Shown: positions 50,350 to 62,400 of the stretch, in pieces
How positions within the stretch are numbered: position 1 is the stretch's first letter
How the letters are laid out: each line of letters starts with the position of its first letter
Notes under the pieces: model-generated
Databases searched by the model: none
Told to the model about the DNA's origin: nothing
What the model saw: the letters and a program-made list of their open reading frames with translations, nothing else
Made by a program: the position numbers and the translations under genes
NCBI GenBank assembly: GCA_042218115.1
Contig: JBDGRJ010000002.1
Span: forward strand, 8,616 to 72,615
Direction: 5' to 3'
DNA: 64,000 nt
Source of the DNA: JBDGRJ01 sp042218115
GTDB taxonomy: Bacteria > Patescibacteriota > Patescibacteriia > Magasanikbacterales > UBA922

Positions 50350-53300
50350 TTAACAACGGACTATCTGCTTATCTAAAGCATGCTCTTTTATACTGCAGAA
50401 TCTGGTGGTTATTTTGCCGTGGTTGTAATTTTTAGGTCTTTTTGGTAGCTGATCTGGTTCTTTGATTTCAAATCCAGTAGGTTTTAGCTTACGGTTTCTC
50501 TGTGTGTCTATATGAACCAAAGTATTACCAGCTAAATCTGTAATCTTGTACCCATCAGCACCACTAGTTGAGGGTATAATATTCAGATTAAAAACATGCC
50601 AAAAGGGGGCTCTTGGGTTTTTACTCTTTGTTGCTTTGTTAATCTTGAATCTTAAGGTGGGTCTATATATAGAGTGAAAGCTATCCTGATTTTCATGATA
50701 AGTATAAACCAAAATCTCTAAATTACCATCCTGAAACGGCTGCATCGGCTTACCAATGGCCGTAACATAAAAAGGTATTCTCTTATCGGCTGTACCTGCT
50801 ATAGGCCCTCTATCTCCAACCTCTATAGTCATTGACTGTATAGCATCTCTAGAATTAGAACCAATATTATGAATGGCAGTACCGAATCTAGTTTTGTTAT
50901 CTTTATCTTTTACTTTTACATTATACTGCGGTCTCCAATAATCTTGAATTTTAGCCATATCAGATGTAAGACTCATTTTGTTCTTCAAGGTTTTAGAAAA
51001 ACCATAGATTTTCCTCTTTGAAGAGGAAACAAATACATGCCCACCAAATTTACCCATACTATTGCGGCCAAACTTTTTACCCTCTTCATCGGTCCACTTT
51101 ACAACAACTCTAATGCTTTTGGGTGGCACAGGTGGTGAGGCTATCACAGTATTTCTAATTGAGCCCTGTTCCCCATTGACATCATATTCAAACAGGTCTC
51201 CATGTTCTCCAACATTGTCGGAATCGTCTATTTTTTTTACATAATCATCTGGATTTTGAACTCCGTCTACTAAACCCCTATTAAAGAATAATTTATATTC
51301 ACTCTCCTTCTTATTTTGATTGTCAGGATTTTCTTCATTACACAGCTTGTTGCTCTCTATTGATTGATCCTTAGCTGGAGTCACTCCATCACCCTTTAGT
51401 CCTTGGCCTTTTGTAATAATGGTGTTATAACTTGATGGATTAACCCAACTATTGTCTTCCTGGGCAAAATACCTCTCTCCCAAAAGCGGGCCAGCGTGTC
51501 GATCCTTGTCAGGCTTAAGCTTAGTTTTCAAATTTTGTGGAGGGTTTGGTCTATATAAAGTGACCTTAGCTTGTTTGTCTTTATCATTTATATCTTTCTT
51601 CCCCCAGTCCTTATTATTTTTTTCATTACCAGCGATAAGAGGATTCAAGACTGAGATTTTAGGTATGGCATTTCTGGCTTGGTATCGCACACACTCAGCA
51701 CAATTTTTCTGTAAGTTTTTACATTGGTTAGAACACTCAAATGAGCCTTTATCCACGCATAATCTTTTACTGGCAGAACCACAAGTCCGGTTCCAGAGTC
51801 GCTTTCTATTTTCAATAATTCCCGTCATGTCTTTTTTATTCTGTCTACCACTAATTTGCTTTTCTATTAGATCTTTAATTCTTGAATTAGGTAATTTTTT
51901 ATTATTACAATCCTGATTAGTATCACATGCTATTTTGGAAGAAATATCTGGATATGAACCTCTAAAATTAACATTACAAACCCTACTCAGAACATCACCT
52001 TCCTTAATCTCACAAGATTCATACAATGGATTACCTTCCGTGGAGGTGCCCATCCGATCAATATTACCATTACCACAGAAGCTATTCGGATCGACAGTCA
52101 ACACATTTTGACAATCAGCAGAACAGTAAGTGCAAGACTCACCGTACTTTGGGTCACACCTCAGCCCATTTCTTTTACCTTGATCACAGGCCTCGCCCTC
52201 ATCTACTACTCCGTTGCCACACTGAGGTTTAGTTTCTTTTTCAACTACTTTTTCGTTTATAGTGCAATCATTTTTACACCTATCACTATTGTCATCATTC
52301 CCATCATCACATTCTTCTCCTTGATCTTCTTGTACAATTCCGTCACCGCAATAATTTCCTGCTGATTGGCAATTTGCGGCACAAGAGTTAGATTTATCGT
52401 CAGCATAATTACTACATGGATTACCACCTGTGGGAGTTTTATCTGAGTGAACGCAAGTATTTCCAACAGTATCACAAGCCTCTAACCATGGCTCATCCGG
52501 ATCTTTTTTTCCATTATTATTTTTATCCACAAAATCTAACTTACCATTGCCACAAAACTGAGGGTGACGGTCAGCGCATTTATTCACCTTTGATAAGCCT
52601 TTTTTATTTACAACTTGGCAGTACTCATAATTATTATTCTGCTTACAAGAGGAATAAGGAGAACATTTTTTGGGTGTGGGAGTTTTTGCATTCACAGTCT
52701 TAGTCTGTTTTTCCTCGCAGACACAATTCTTTTTAATAACCCTAATCTTGCAATTAAAATCTTCTGGTTTGGCGGTTTTGCCTATAGGGGTATTTAATAT
52801 TCTAGATAAACTTGAAAGTATTACATTCAATTTACTTTTTCCTTTTTTGTAGTAATAATCCTTTGAAAAGCCTACACCAAGTTTACATGTAACCCTCTTA
52901 ACCTTCTGATTATTGCTACAACCAAACTTATCTCTGTCCAAAGGAACATTTTTACAGGATTTATTAAAAGCCTTTACATTTGTATAGCCTTTAGCTGAAA
53001 CACTTAAATCATTCATATCAAGGCACATGTAATCCCTCTTCTGTTTGATATAGTTATTCTTAATTAAATCATTACTATCAGGCCCAGCACACTGCCCATA
53101 CTGCCCATTCAGCTGTCCGTCATCACAGTTCTCACTACCTTCTATAATCCCATTTCCGCAGGTCGCACCGGTTTGACATTTAAATTTGTTATTCCAATCA
53201 CAGCTATTAGTACACTTTTTAACCCAGTTTCCCTGGTCATTGTTGCAGCTATTGCTGGTCAAGACTGTCTTACCCGGTGGGTCACAAGCTTCTCCACCTT

Positions 53301-53493
53301 GAATTACTCCGTCACCGCACTGGCTCTTGCTGAACAAGTCAAATATACCGCTTGCTTGCTGCCATCTAGTGCTCGAGACATTGTTTAGATTCACTACATC
53401 CTCCAATCCTTCATCAGCTACTGCGGATCCAGCCGGTATTATCAACAGTGCTAATACTAAAGCCGATAGAATTTTAGTGGTGTAGTTACTCAT
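50350..53493 (-). CDS. Large secreted Cys-rich protein (Myxococcus-type cysteine repeats)
   Basis: A 1047-residue protein with a signal peptide (residues 1-26, IPAGSAVA). At least seven copies of the C-G-N/D-G-x-x-x-x-x-E-x-C-D-D/x-G pattern are seen, for example CGDGVIQGGEACD, CGNGIIEGSENCDDG, CGDGIVQEDQGEECDDGN and CGNGVVDEGEACDQG. These match the Cys-rich repeat typical of Myxococcota and Patescibacteria surface proteins. The C-terminal 350 residues are beta-rich without Cys clusters, containing an Ig-like region (ASPPVPPKSIRVVVKW) and ending CSIKEHALDKQIVRC. It starts three bases after the 3130-residue gene stop and is co-transcribed with it. Confidence 0.8.
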   Translation of the reverse strand: MSNYTTKILSALVLALLIIPAGSAVADEGLEDVVNLNNVSSTRWQQASGIFDLFSKSQCGDGVIQGGEACDPPGKTVLTSNSCNNDQGNWVKKCTNSCDWNNKFKCQTGATCGNGIIEGSENCDDGQLNGQYGQCAGPDSNDLIKNNYIKQKRDYMCLDMNDLSVSAKGYTNVKAFNKSCKNVPLDRDKFGCSNNQKVKRVTCKLGVGFSKDYYYKKGKSKLNVILSSLSRILNTPIGKTAKPEDFNCKIRVIKKNCVCEEKQTKTVNAKTPTPKKCSPYSSCKQNNNYEYCQVVNKKGLSKVNKCADRHPQFCGNGKLDFVDKNNNGKKDPDEPWLEACDTVGNTCVHSDKTPTGGNPCSNYADDKSNSCAANCQSAGNYCGDGIVQEDQGEECDDGNDDNSDRCKNDCTINEKVVEKETKPQCGNGVVDEGEACDQGKRNGLRCDPKYGESCTYCSADCQNVLTVDPNSFCGNGNIDRMGTSTEGNPLYESCEIKEGDVLSRVCNVNFRGSYPDISSKIACDTNQDCNNKKLPNSRIKDLIEKQISGRQNKKDMTGIIENRKRLWNRTCGSASKRLCVDKGSFECSNQCKNLQKNCAECVRYQARNAIPKISVLNPLIAGNEKNNKDWGKKDINDKDKQAKVTLYRPNPPQNLKTKLKPDKDRHAGPLLGERYFAQEDNSWVNPSSYNTIITKGQGLKGDGVTPAKDQSIESNKLCNEENPDNQNKKESEYKLFFNRGLVDGVQNPDDYVKKIDDSDNVGEHGDLFEYDVNGEQGSIRNTVIASPPVPPKSIRVVVKWTDEEGKKFGRNSMGKFGGHVFVSSSKRKIYGFSKTLKNKMSLTSDMAKIQDYWRPQYNVKVKDKDNKTRFGTAIHNIGSNSRDAIQSMTIEVGDRGPIAGTADKRIPFYVTAIGKPMQPFQDGNLEILVYTYHENQDSFHSIYRPTLRFKINKATKSKNPRAPFWHVFNLNIIPSTSGADGYKITDLAGNTLVHIDTQRNRKLKPTGFEIKEPDQLPKRPKNYNHGKITTRFCSIKEHALDKQIVRC

Positions 53494-53496
53494 GAC

Positions 53497-56400
53497 TTAT
53501 GGTCTTAAGAACTCAAAGTCGGCAAACAGCTTGTAATCACTTGTAGAAGTATTATATCTATACTCATAGAATTTGGAAAACTCAGGATAGTGGAAAGTAG
53601 AGCTGGCAGGGTTCCAACAGGTAGACGGATCAATATCGCTGGGATCACCGCTGCTGATGTCACAACCAATCATTCGGTTTATAGGGTCGACAGGGAACCC
53701 GGGAGAGCCCGCTTTTTGGCTCAGTGTCTGCCAAGAAGGCCATTTGCTGTTGGTATAGTGGGGAATGTAGGATCCGGCTCGCAAAGGTACAGCACCACCT
53801 CTTTGCAGCGAGGTCTCGATCTGACGTAAATCTTTCAAGCGGCTCCAATCTCTCTTTAGCTTTTCTTGGGTGTTGGCACAATAACCGTTGGTCCAAATCA
53901 GATCACCAGCTTGTGTAGTGCTTAGATCCTTTAATATCAGTTTGAGACTGCTGTTTTTGGGTAACTCACTCCTGACATTATCGAACGGCTGAGAGTTTTT
54001 AGAAGGAAGGTTTTGTTTTATCTCATTCTTTTTTGAAGATATATCTTGATAATCTTCATTCAAAGCCTCGACAAAATCAGCTAATGTAGTCGTAACAGAG
54101 TTTACATCTTTAGTTATCTTCTGTTTATTCTGGTTAGCATCATCTATCAGATCATTAAGTTCTGAAGATTGCAAGACAGCATTTGCTTTAGCTGTTAGCT
54201 CACTCTTTTGCTCCAACTTGGGCAGTCCCCTGTTGTCCCGACAATCGAAGTCCGTACTGCAACGAATATCTACAGTCTGATCCAGCTTATCCTCTTTGCG
54301 TACTGTCCACTTACTGCTGCCTGTGCTTTCATTCATACACTGATTCGAGTGCTCTAAATTTGTGTTGAACCTTAGATTATTGATAATTTTCTTTAGCACT
54401 TCTTTGGTATCTTCATCCGCGTTCCGGTTTATGCTGAAGTTGTATATATTATGGTACACCTCATAATTTACTCTGTTGGCTTGGGTCGTAGAGTTGGTTA
54501 CATTTAGTGCGCTTATATAATACTCCGTTCCATTGGTAATACCACGATAATCGTCTACATTAATATTTCTGAAGTTTAGTGAGGTCTGGAAATTATCTCG
54601 GTACCACTGAGCCACCTCCTTCTTTTTGGGATTGTTAAATACCTGCACTCCAATAGCGTCGCTGTTCTCATCAGATAAGAACAGCTTCTTGTCCAGTACA
54701 GCCCTTCTTACAGAAGGAAGCGGGATACGAGGATTGCTTTTTTGCTCTACATTCAAAATTTGTACTCCGCCACTGTCAAAAGTATACACATAATTTCCTA
54801 GTTTATCTATGTTAGCGCCTATCATAGGTACTTGATTTTGATTTGTCCGTCCCTCGATCTCTGCCTGAAACGGGCCGGGCATATCTACTATTTGCAGCTC
54901 AGAGCCGGTAGAGACCATCAGATAAAGGCCCATAGAATCGACATCCGAGATCCCGGAAATATTGATCGAGTTGGTACTTGGCGGGATATTATCCGGATCC
55001 GAGATATCGAACGAGTCTACTCTTGAGTTTCCGACCGCGACAGCTAGAGTATCACCCAGTATCTCAATATGAGAAGCATTGCTTACAGAAATACTAGAAA
55101 AGCTGTTAGTAATATCACTACGATCAGCTACTGTAATATCATCACCGGACCTGAATGCGATAACATTATCGGATATTTCTATCTCACCTATAGAACTATT
55201 GGAGAAAGTATTCTCTACCTGTGGATCCGTACTTGTGGCAATATCGACCTGCAGGCCATTATTACTTGTACCCAGATAGAGTTTATCGTTGTCAATCTCA
55301 ACTTCTCTTATGTTAATCGGACCGGCACCTTCTATCTTTATCGGCGAACCACCTACTAGAGTTAGTTTTCCATTGCTCTCTATGTTATATATCTCAACCT
55401 GATCAGAAGAGCCGCCTGAGAATGCGTATAGGTATCTGCCTGAAGAGATCAGATCACCTACATCACTGAAGTTGGAGGTGACGGTCTTCATCTGGATCGG
55501 ATTTCTCTTTTTGGAGATATTATAGGTAGAAATCTTCTTCCCGTTTACTAAATAAAGATAATTATTATCAATCTCAATATTATTAGCAGTGGCAGTTATC
55601 TTACCTCTTGAGTCACTCTGTGATTTAAATAACCTCAGCTTTTTGGAAGCCTTACCGGAAGCTAGTCCCTGCTTGAGCAAGGGTAGATCATCTACAGTAG
55701 TGGTCTTATCCCCGGCATCAGAGCAGTAATAGAAGCTGTAATTATACTTTCCATCAGTATAGGGCTTCCAGTTTTTTGGTGTGGAGGTCGGCCAGATAAC
55801 CTGGCAGTATACAGCAGTCAGGTCCGACTGATCGCTAAACCTGGTCCCCGCAGTTTGTTTGTTTCTTTCTGATTCATCTTTCGTAATGACTACCGACCCC
55901 CTAAGCTGCATCTCGCCTTCTGCAGTGGTGGTAACACTTGCCTTACTTGAAGTAGTCTCCTCTACATCAAAGGCCGGGTTGCCTGTAGGGCCCCAATTAT
56001 ATCTCCAGTCGTAAAAAGAAGTTTGTTGCAGTTTTTGGCCTCCGGAACCCTTTGGTGTAGCTGTAAACTGAGTACTGGAGTTAGGTTGAGTAAACCGACG
56101 CGAGTTAGGTTTTACATTTACACTCTTAACTTTACAGATATCCTTACCGGTCTTAAAGGTCCAAGCTTCGTGTAGACTTTCTTGGGGCTTACTCTTACCT
56201 CTGATGCTTACACCTCTATAGTCCTTAATTCCATCTTTTCCGCTTTTATAGATCACAGCGTATTCAGTGCTGGAAGCTAGAGGCTCCTCTAGCTTTAGCT
56301 TAACGCTGGTAGTAACACTATCATCTTTAGTAGAGAAAAATCTAGTGACCTCAGGACTGCCTTCTATGCCACCCTGACACCATACCGGCTTGTTTGGCTG

Positions 56401-59400
56401 AGTTGCAAACACCTTACTGAACACACCGGTAAAGAAAGATTTAATATTGTGCCATAAATTATTCCAAAAACCTTTAGGCTGATTATTAGATCCTGATTTA
56501 GCGGGACTACCTTTGAGAGCTAGGGCTTTATTAGTAGTTGTTGAGATATCCAGCTCATCGTTATCACAGCTTACATTTTTTCCTCTGCCGGCCTTCCTCG
56601 CTATGATTATATTTTCCTGAAGTGTAGATCGATCGATGAAGGTCGGGAACTTAGCATAAATTTGAGTGTTTCTGCATATTCCGGTATTTACCTGATTTCT
56701 ATCACCCGGGTACACCTCACTGGCTTGAGGTCGGATATAGCAGCAAGTGTTATCAGCTACGCCATAATCATAAGGGCTCTTGTTACCACTGACAGAACAA
56801 TTATTATACCTCTTCTGGTTGCCGGGGACTTGACTTTTTGGTTTCGGCTGATCATAAGTCTCAAACCCACACTGGAGAGCATACCCGCTTTCGCCTACTA
56901 CTGTTCTATTGCTTGAGGTGGGGGTGGTAGTAGCCACTATAGTGGTAGTCTGAACTTTTAGTTTACTGCTTACCTTTCCTCGTCCTACAGCTGTACCAAT
57001 TTGCTTGGGGTTGCCCAGTACATCCTTTTGACTTAAAGTTTTTTTGGAAATCTCACACTGTGGATATTCTCCGGTGCCTACCTTAGCATCTGCACAGACT
57101 GATGAATTTGGATAAGTTAAAGATGAACCTGCTAATCTACAGTTAGAGCTGCATCCGGGATCGCTCGGATCACACCTCAAGGCAAAGTCTGAATCTACCT
57201 TACCCCCATCACTCTTGCTGGATAGAGGCTTAAACTTATTAGCACAGATATCTTTTAGCATGCAATTGCTACTACAAGTGGAGTAACCGGTGGTGGTGAC
57301 ACTCTTTTTGTCGACTCCATTACCCGTCCTAAACCATAGCCGGTCATCCTTACCTTGTCTGAAGTTGACCTCACATTCCTCGCTTGGCTCTAAGATGCCA
57401 TTACCACAGATACTAACAGCAGACCTACAAGCTTTTCTTGCTTGTGGGTTATTCTTTTGTTTGCCTTTACACCACTCCTGGGTAAGCTGACTGCCGGTAT
57501 TAAGACAGCTCGCAGAGCAAGCATCACGAGCCGTTGAGGTGGTAGAAGGGTCGCAATCCTCTCCCGGCGTCACAGTTCCACTTAGGCATACCGGGATATC
57601 TTTTGTGTTTTGTCCCGAAGGTTTTGATCCCGAGGTGGGCGATCCCTGATTAAGACAGGTTTGAGGGTCACAATATTTAGCTGCATTTTTCACTGGGTTG
57701 ACAGTGGTCTCTGTAACTAAATTTCCATTACTATTAATATACTTCATCCTTATTTTTTTGGTCGAGGTAGGAGTCGGAGGATGATCGATCAGCTCACACT
57801 CTTCTCCTTGCTGCCAATCCACTACCTCGTTTCCACAGACCTTCTTATTAGGATCAGTCCCGGTCGTAGTATTTCCGGGCCGCAGACAATTGAAACTACA
57901 ACTTACCCCGGGATCTTCATTTATATTTTTATCTGCTATATCACAATCTTCCCCCAGAGCAACCTCTCCGTCTCCACATACGGGGGTGCTGGTGCTGGTG
58001 AGTTGACTACCGGAAAGCAGACAGGTATCACTTTCACACTGTGGCTGGGCCTGATCTGCTATATGAAAGTTGGTGGTGGTTACGACTTTCGGGTTGTTAC
58101 TCTTCCAGTCCCAATCATATTGAGAGGGATTCAGTATTTGCCCCATCGGATTACACTCATTGGGAGAACCTCTGGGGATTGCTTGAAATGCCTGTTTGCC
58201 ACCTACACTTTCCTCCAAGTATTTTTGTGGCTCAAGATCGACCGAGTTCAATCTACAGCCCTCCATTGAACCTTTGGTCTTAAATTTCCAAGTGGTTGTA
58301 ACCAAGGATTGGCCTGCTATGGGGCCTTGTTTTTTCGTAGGGCTTCTATAGCCCCCTATAGCCTTAAGTCCTTTGCCACCTCCTTTTAAAGTAACCGTAT
58401 ACCATGTGCCCGTAGCAAATTTACCTTTAGTAGGAGTTAAATTCAGTTGATTATTGTTTGTAAACTTACTCTCTATTTTCATGCTAACCTGCGCTTTATT
58501 GCTGCAAAGCTCTCCATCTTTACATTTCTCGACTAAAATATTTCTATTAGCCCTGTACTCACTCTCTAGCATCTGACGATTAAACTCAGCTCCGACCATT
58601 CCATTTGGACAAGCTGCTACACAGCTTCTGGATGGCCATACTTTAGTAGCTCTGGGTACTCCCAGCTCTATATCAAGTTTGGAAGTACCGCTGACAACCT
58701 CGGTGGTGGTTGCAGGCACAGCAGGGGGGGTACGCTTGATCCCGGTGGTGGCGGTAATATCGATCTGTCTGGGGGTGTTTTGGCTGATCGTCGCCTTAGC
58801 TACATGATCATCAGGAGAACTGGAGGGGGTAACGTCTACATAAGAGTTTGCAGAGTTCAAGGTGCCGCTAAACAACTCCTTCCAGCCCCAATCAAAGCCA
58901 AGAACACTAATTACACTACAAGCCTGATCTCCTTTACCCACTACTTGATACCACAGCCGATTACCCAAAGGGGTTCTCAGCGGGCCCAGCCGGTCTGCGG
59001 TGTATGAAGTCGGCGCCACAGCAGCATTATCCAGCGAACAAGTCTCGCCGGAAGCACTGGTCTTAAAGTCAAAGCAATATGCCGTACCTGCTCCACAAGG
59101 TCGAGTTCTCTGAAGAGGGTAGCTGGAAGTGACTGTTCTGCCTGCTTTTTTGTCAGCCGAAAAAGATCTCACATCATCCGAGATAATGACTCTATACCAA
59201 GTGCCGGGCTTGAGCTTGGGGTTTTTATTGCTATTTTGAAGTATTTTTAATCTTTTATTGGCACCTATTAAGTCTCTAGCTATCTTATCTCCCGGCTGAA
59301 CATTGTTTAATACACTTTGGATAGAAGAGGTTGTCGAAGTCGAGGAAGAGCAGTCAATTTGCCCGCCTCCACCACACTCCAACAGCTGAACATTAGAAGG

Positions 59401-62400
59401 GTTGTTCTCTAGTGTATTGGTAGCCATCGAAACATTAAACTGCACCTCTATATTGGAGTTTATGCAAGCATTCTCTCTACCCTGATCTAAGCTCCTGGCT
59501 GAGCTGGTAGGAGGTCTAGGTGTAGGCGAAGGAAGTGAGTTTAGCTGCTGGGTGCATTGCTCTAAGACTACCGGCAGCTTTGGAATATCAGCAGTAGCAA
59601 ACCTCCAAGAGTAACCGGCATTTCTACTTTGGCCTTTACACATTACATTCTTACTCTTCCAGATCCCCGCTTCCGGACCTGAACTGCAGCATCGGTAGCC
59701 GCGATTATTCATATCTTGCTTAGTAGATTGGGTAGCATTTCTACAATCCTGGACTGAATAACTTACACTGTTGCTAAGTTTACCTCCTTTGTTTTTAATC
59801 TTTATTGGTCCTGACTGCATCGAGCCTCCGGAGGTAGTAGTAGGCAATCTAAATTCGACCTCTCCACTATTTACACCTACAGCCACATCTTCTCCGGGTT
59901 GGTTATTATTTTTTCTCTCAATCCAGCTAGAAGGGGTTTGAGCATCAGCTCCGGACTGCCAAAAATACATAGTAGGTGTCGGAGATGGTTTAATATTTGC
60001 ACCACCTATAGTCAACGGTGGGGACTGGCTCGCTAAAGGTGCAGGACCTGAATCCGGACTCAGTTTACATAAGCTGGGCCGAGGTGATCCTGCGACTATT
60101 CCTAATGTGTCTTGGCCATCAGTAATATTTCCAAATGCATCTTGAACAGCTACATTATACAACCCTAGTGAATATTGAGTATCCGGTACCCTAACAATGA
60201 TTTGATCATCCTGCCATGTATTCCCACATTTTTGTGGAAGATTGGGGTCTAGTTGTATACACTGATTGGGCTTGTTATTGCTAAAGCATTTCTCAACCTC
60301 GGAAGCTTGAGGGTGCATCCAGACCTCATTCTTCTGAGCTCCGAAATTACTGCCATAGATCGTAACGTAGCTGCCTTTAGTAGTGCTGGTGGGATCGATG
60401 GACCTTAGAGTAGGCTGACCTAAACTGCTGGTAGAGACCACGCTAAAGGGTACTGAGTTGCTGCGTCTCCAGTTTCCTTGGCTGTTAACCTCGGCAAATA
60501 TATCTGTAACTCCGGGCTGAAGTCGAGGCAGCTCAGTGTCGAAGCTACCCGAGGTTAAATTACTAATACTTCCCTGGATGGAAGAGGTATTGAAAAATAC
60601 TCTGGTATTTCCACCTCCTTTGAATCCTGCCCCCTTGGCTGTCAGCTGTTCTCCCGGAGCACCTACTTCATTACCGCTTTGATTTACTACTCTGCATAAC
60701 CCGGGTCTAGAAATATTATTCGCACTAAACCACCCGCTGCAAGTCGCATTAAAGTTATTGTTTTTTCCTTTGCTTTTAGTACAATCAATAGTAGATTCTG
60801 TCGCTCCACGAGCGGACCAGTCCAGCAGGGTCTGGTTGCCACTCGTTATATTTATGTAATGTAGCCTAGAGATATCTCCCCAAGTATTAGGTCTATTACT
60901 CATCTCGGACTCGACCACAAACCTCTCAATATTTTTACCGGATATCGTTTTATCTATTTTAATTTCCTCGTACTTGGATTGCTTATTTTTTCCTATTTTG
61001 TGATGGTGCTGGCTGCGGATCCGAGCTATTGTAGAAGTAGTTCCATTTGAGTTTTCTATATAGAAATGAATACTGGAAAATTCATTTCTCAGGGCCTCGT
61101 ATCTTAGATCTACTTTTACTTTATCTTTCTTGGGAGATAAAGGTACAAAATATCTCATCTTAGCAGTGCCTTTTTTTGCCTGTGCCCATTCTATGGAATC
61201 TCCCTTACTTCTGTATTTTAGATTTTTGTCTATATCCTTTGTGAAAGTATTTCTAAAGCTCTTTAAGGCATCTTTTTTTATCCTTATGGCATAATCAGTA
61301 TTTTGATTCACCTGCTTAGGTACCTGAGCCAAGATCCAGCTGTCGCTCCAGGTATCTCGACACTGGTTCGGTCTCGGCATATTTACAGCTCGACTCCAGT
61401 TGGCGCTTTTCTTTCCATTTTTTGGTGCCATCTGAATCTTGCGCCCATTTGGGTCATTGCCAAAGTATTTTCCTTTTATTGTCACCCATGTTCCGGGCGC
61501 ACCATCAGATGGACTGATGCTGCTGATAATTGGGCTTGTTCTACAAGTCCCCGCAACACAGCTTAAATGAGGAGCACAGTCTGAGTCTACACTACAAGAA
61601 GCTCCGGCTCCTCTACCACACATATTGTTATTCTTTTGGACAAACTGAGGATTCTTACATTGGCTGGGATAGACCGTGAACTGAGCACTTTTCTGGGACG
61701 TATTATCAGCAATGTCGTATCCGGTAAGCTCTGCTCTATAAGTTGTCTTGGTAGCAAAGGTTTTATTTCTAAGCCAAGTCTCAAAGCTGAAATTAAATGG
61801 ATCCGAAGATCCATGACTTACAGACGGACCTACATAGTTATATTTTAACTTCTGGCTGTTAATTAACTTGTTTGTATTTTGATTAAACAACCTCAGGCGA
61901 ATAAAAGCATTGCCACCGAAATTGTTCGGAGGACTGCCTCGATCATCTAGAGTCGCTCCTAACCTTAGTTTATCTCCTAGATATACAGCATTTTTTTGAG
62001 AGGTAGTAACGCCGCCTATGGTTATATTCTTAAGTAAGGGGCTGCGATTATCTTTTTCAATATCGTTATCATTATCCTGAGGGTTTTCACTTACCGTAAA
62101 TGTAGCCTGATTGCTGCCACAATTGTTACTCATAGCACTTCCTCCTGATCCTTTTAAGTTCTTATTTATGCTGACGCTATAATTACCGGCATCAAGCAGA
62201 TTCCCCTCAGCTACCATTATGTGTCTATTGTGTTCTAGTTTTATATTAAATTGACCAGTAATATCACTGCCATCCTTCTTTATAGTCATCCAATCCGATG
62301 TAGAGGTGGGTAGACTATTTTGAGAAGGAGGTTGGCTGAATACAGCTCTAACTTTTATGTTTTTAATATGAGTAGAATCTTGACCTTGCCCAGTGCTGGG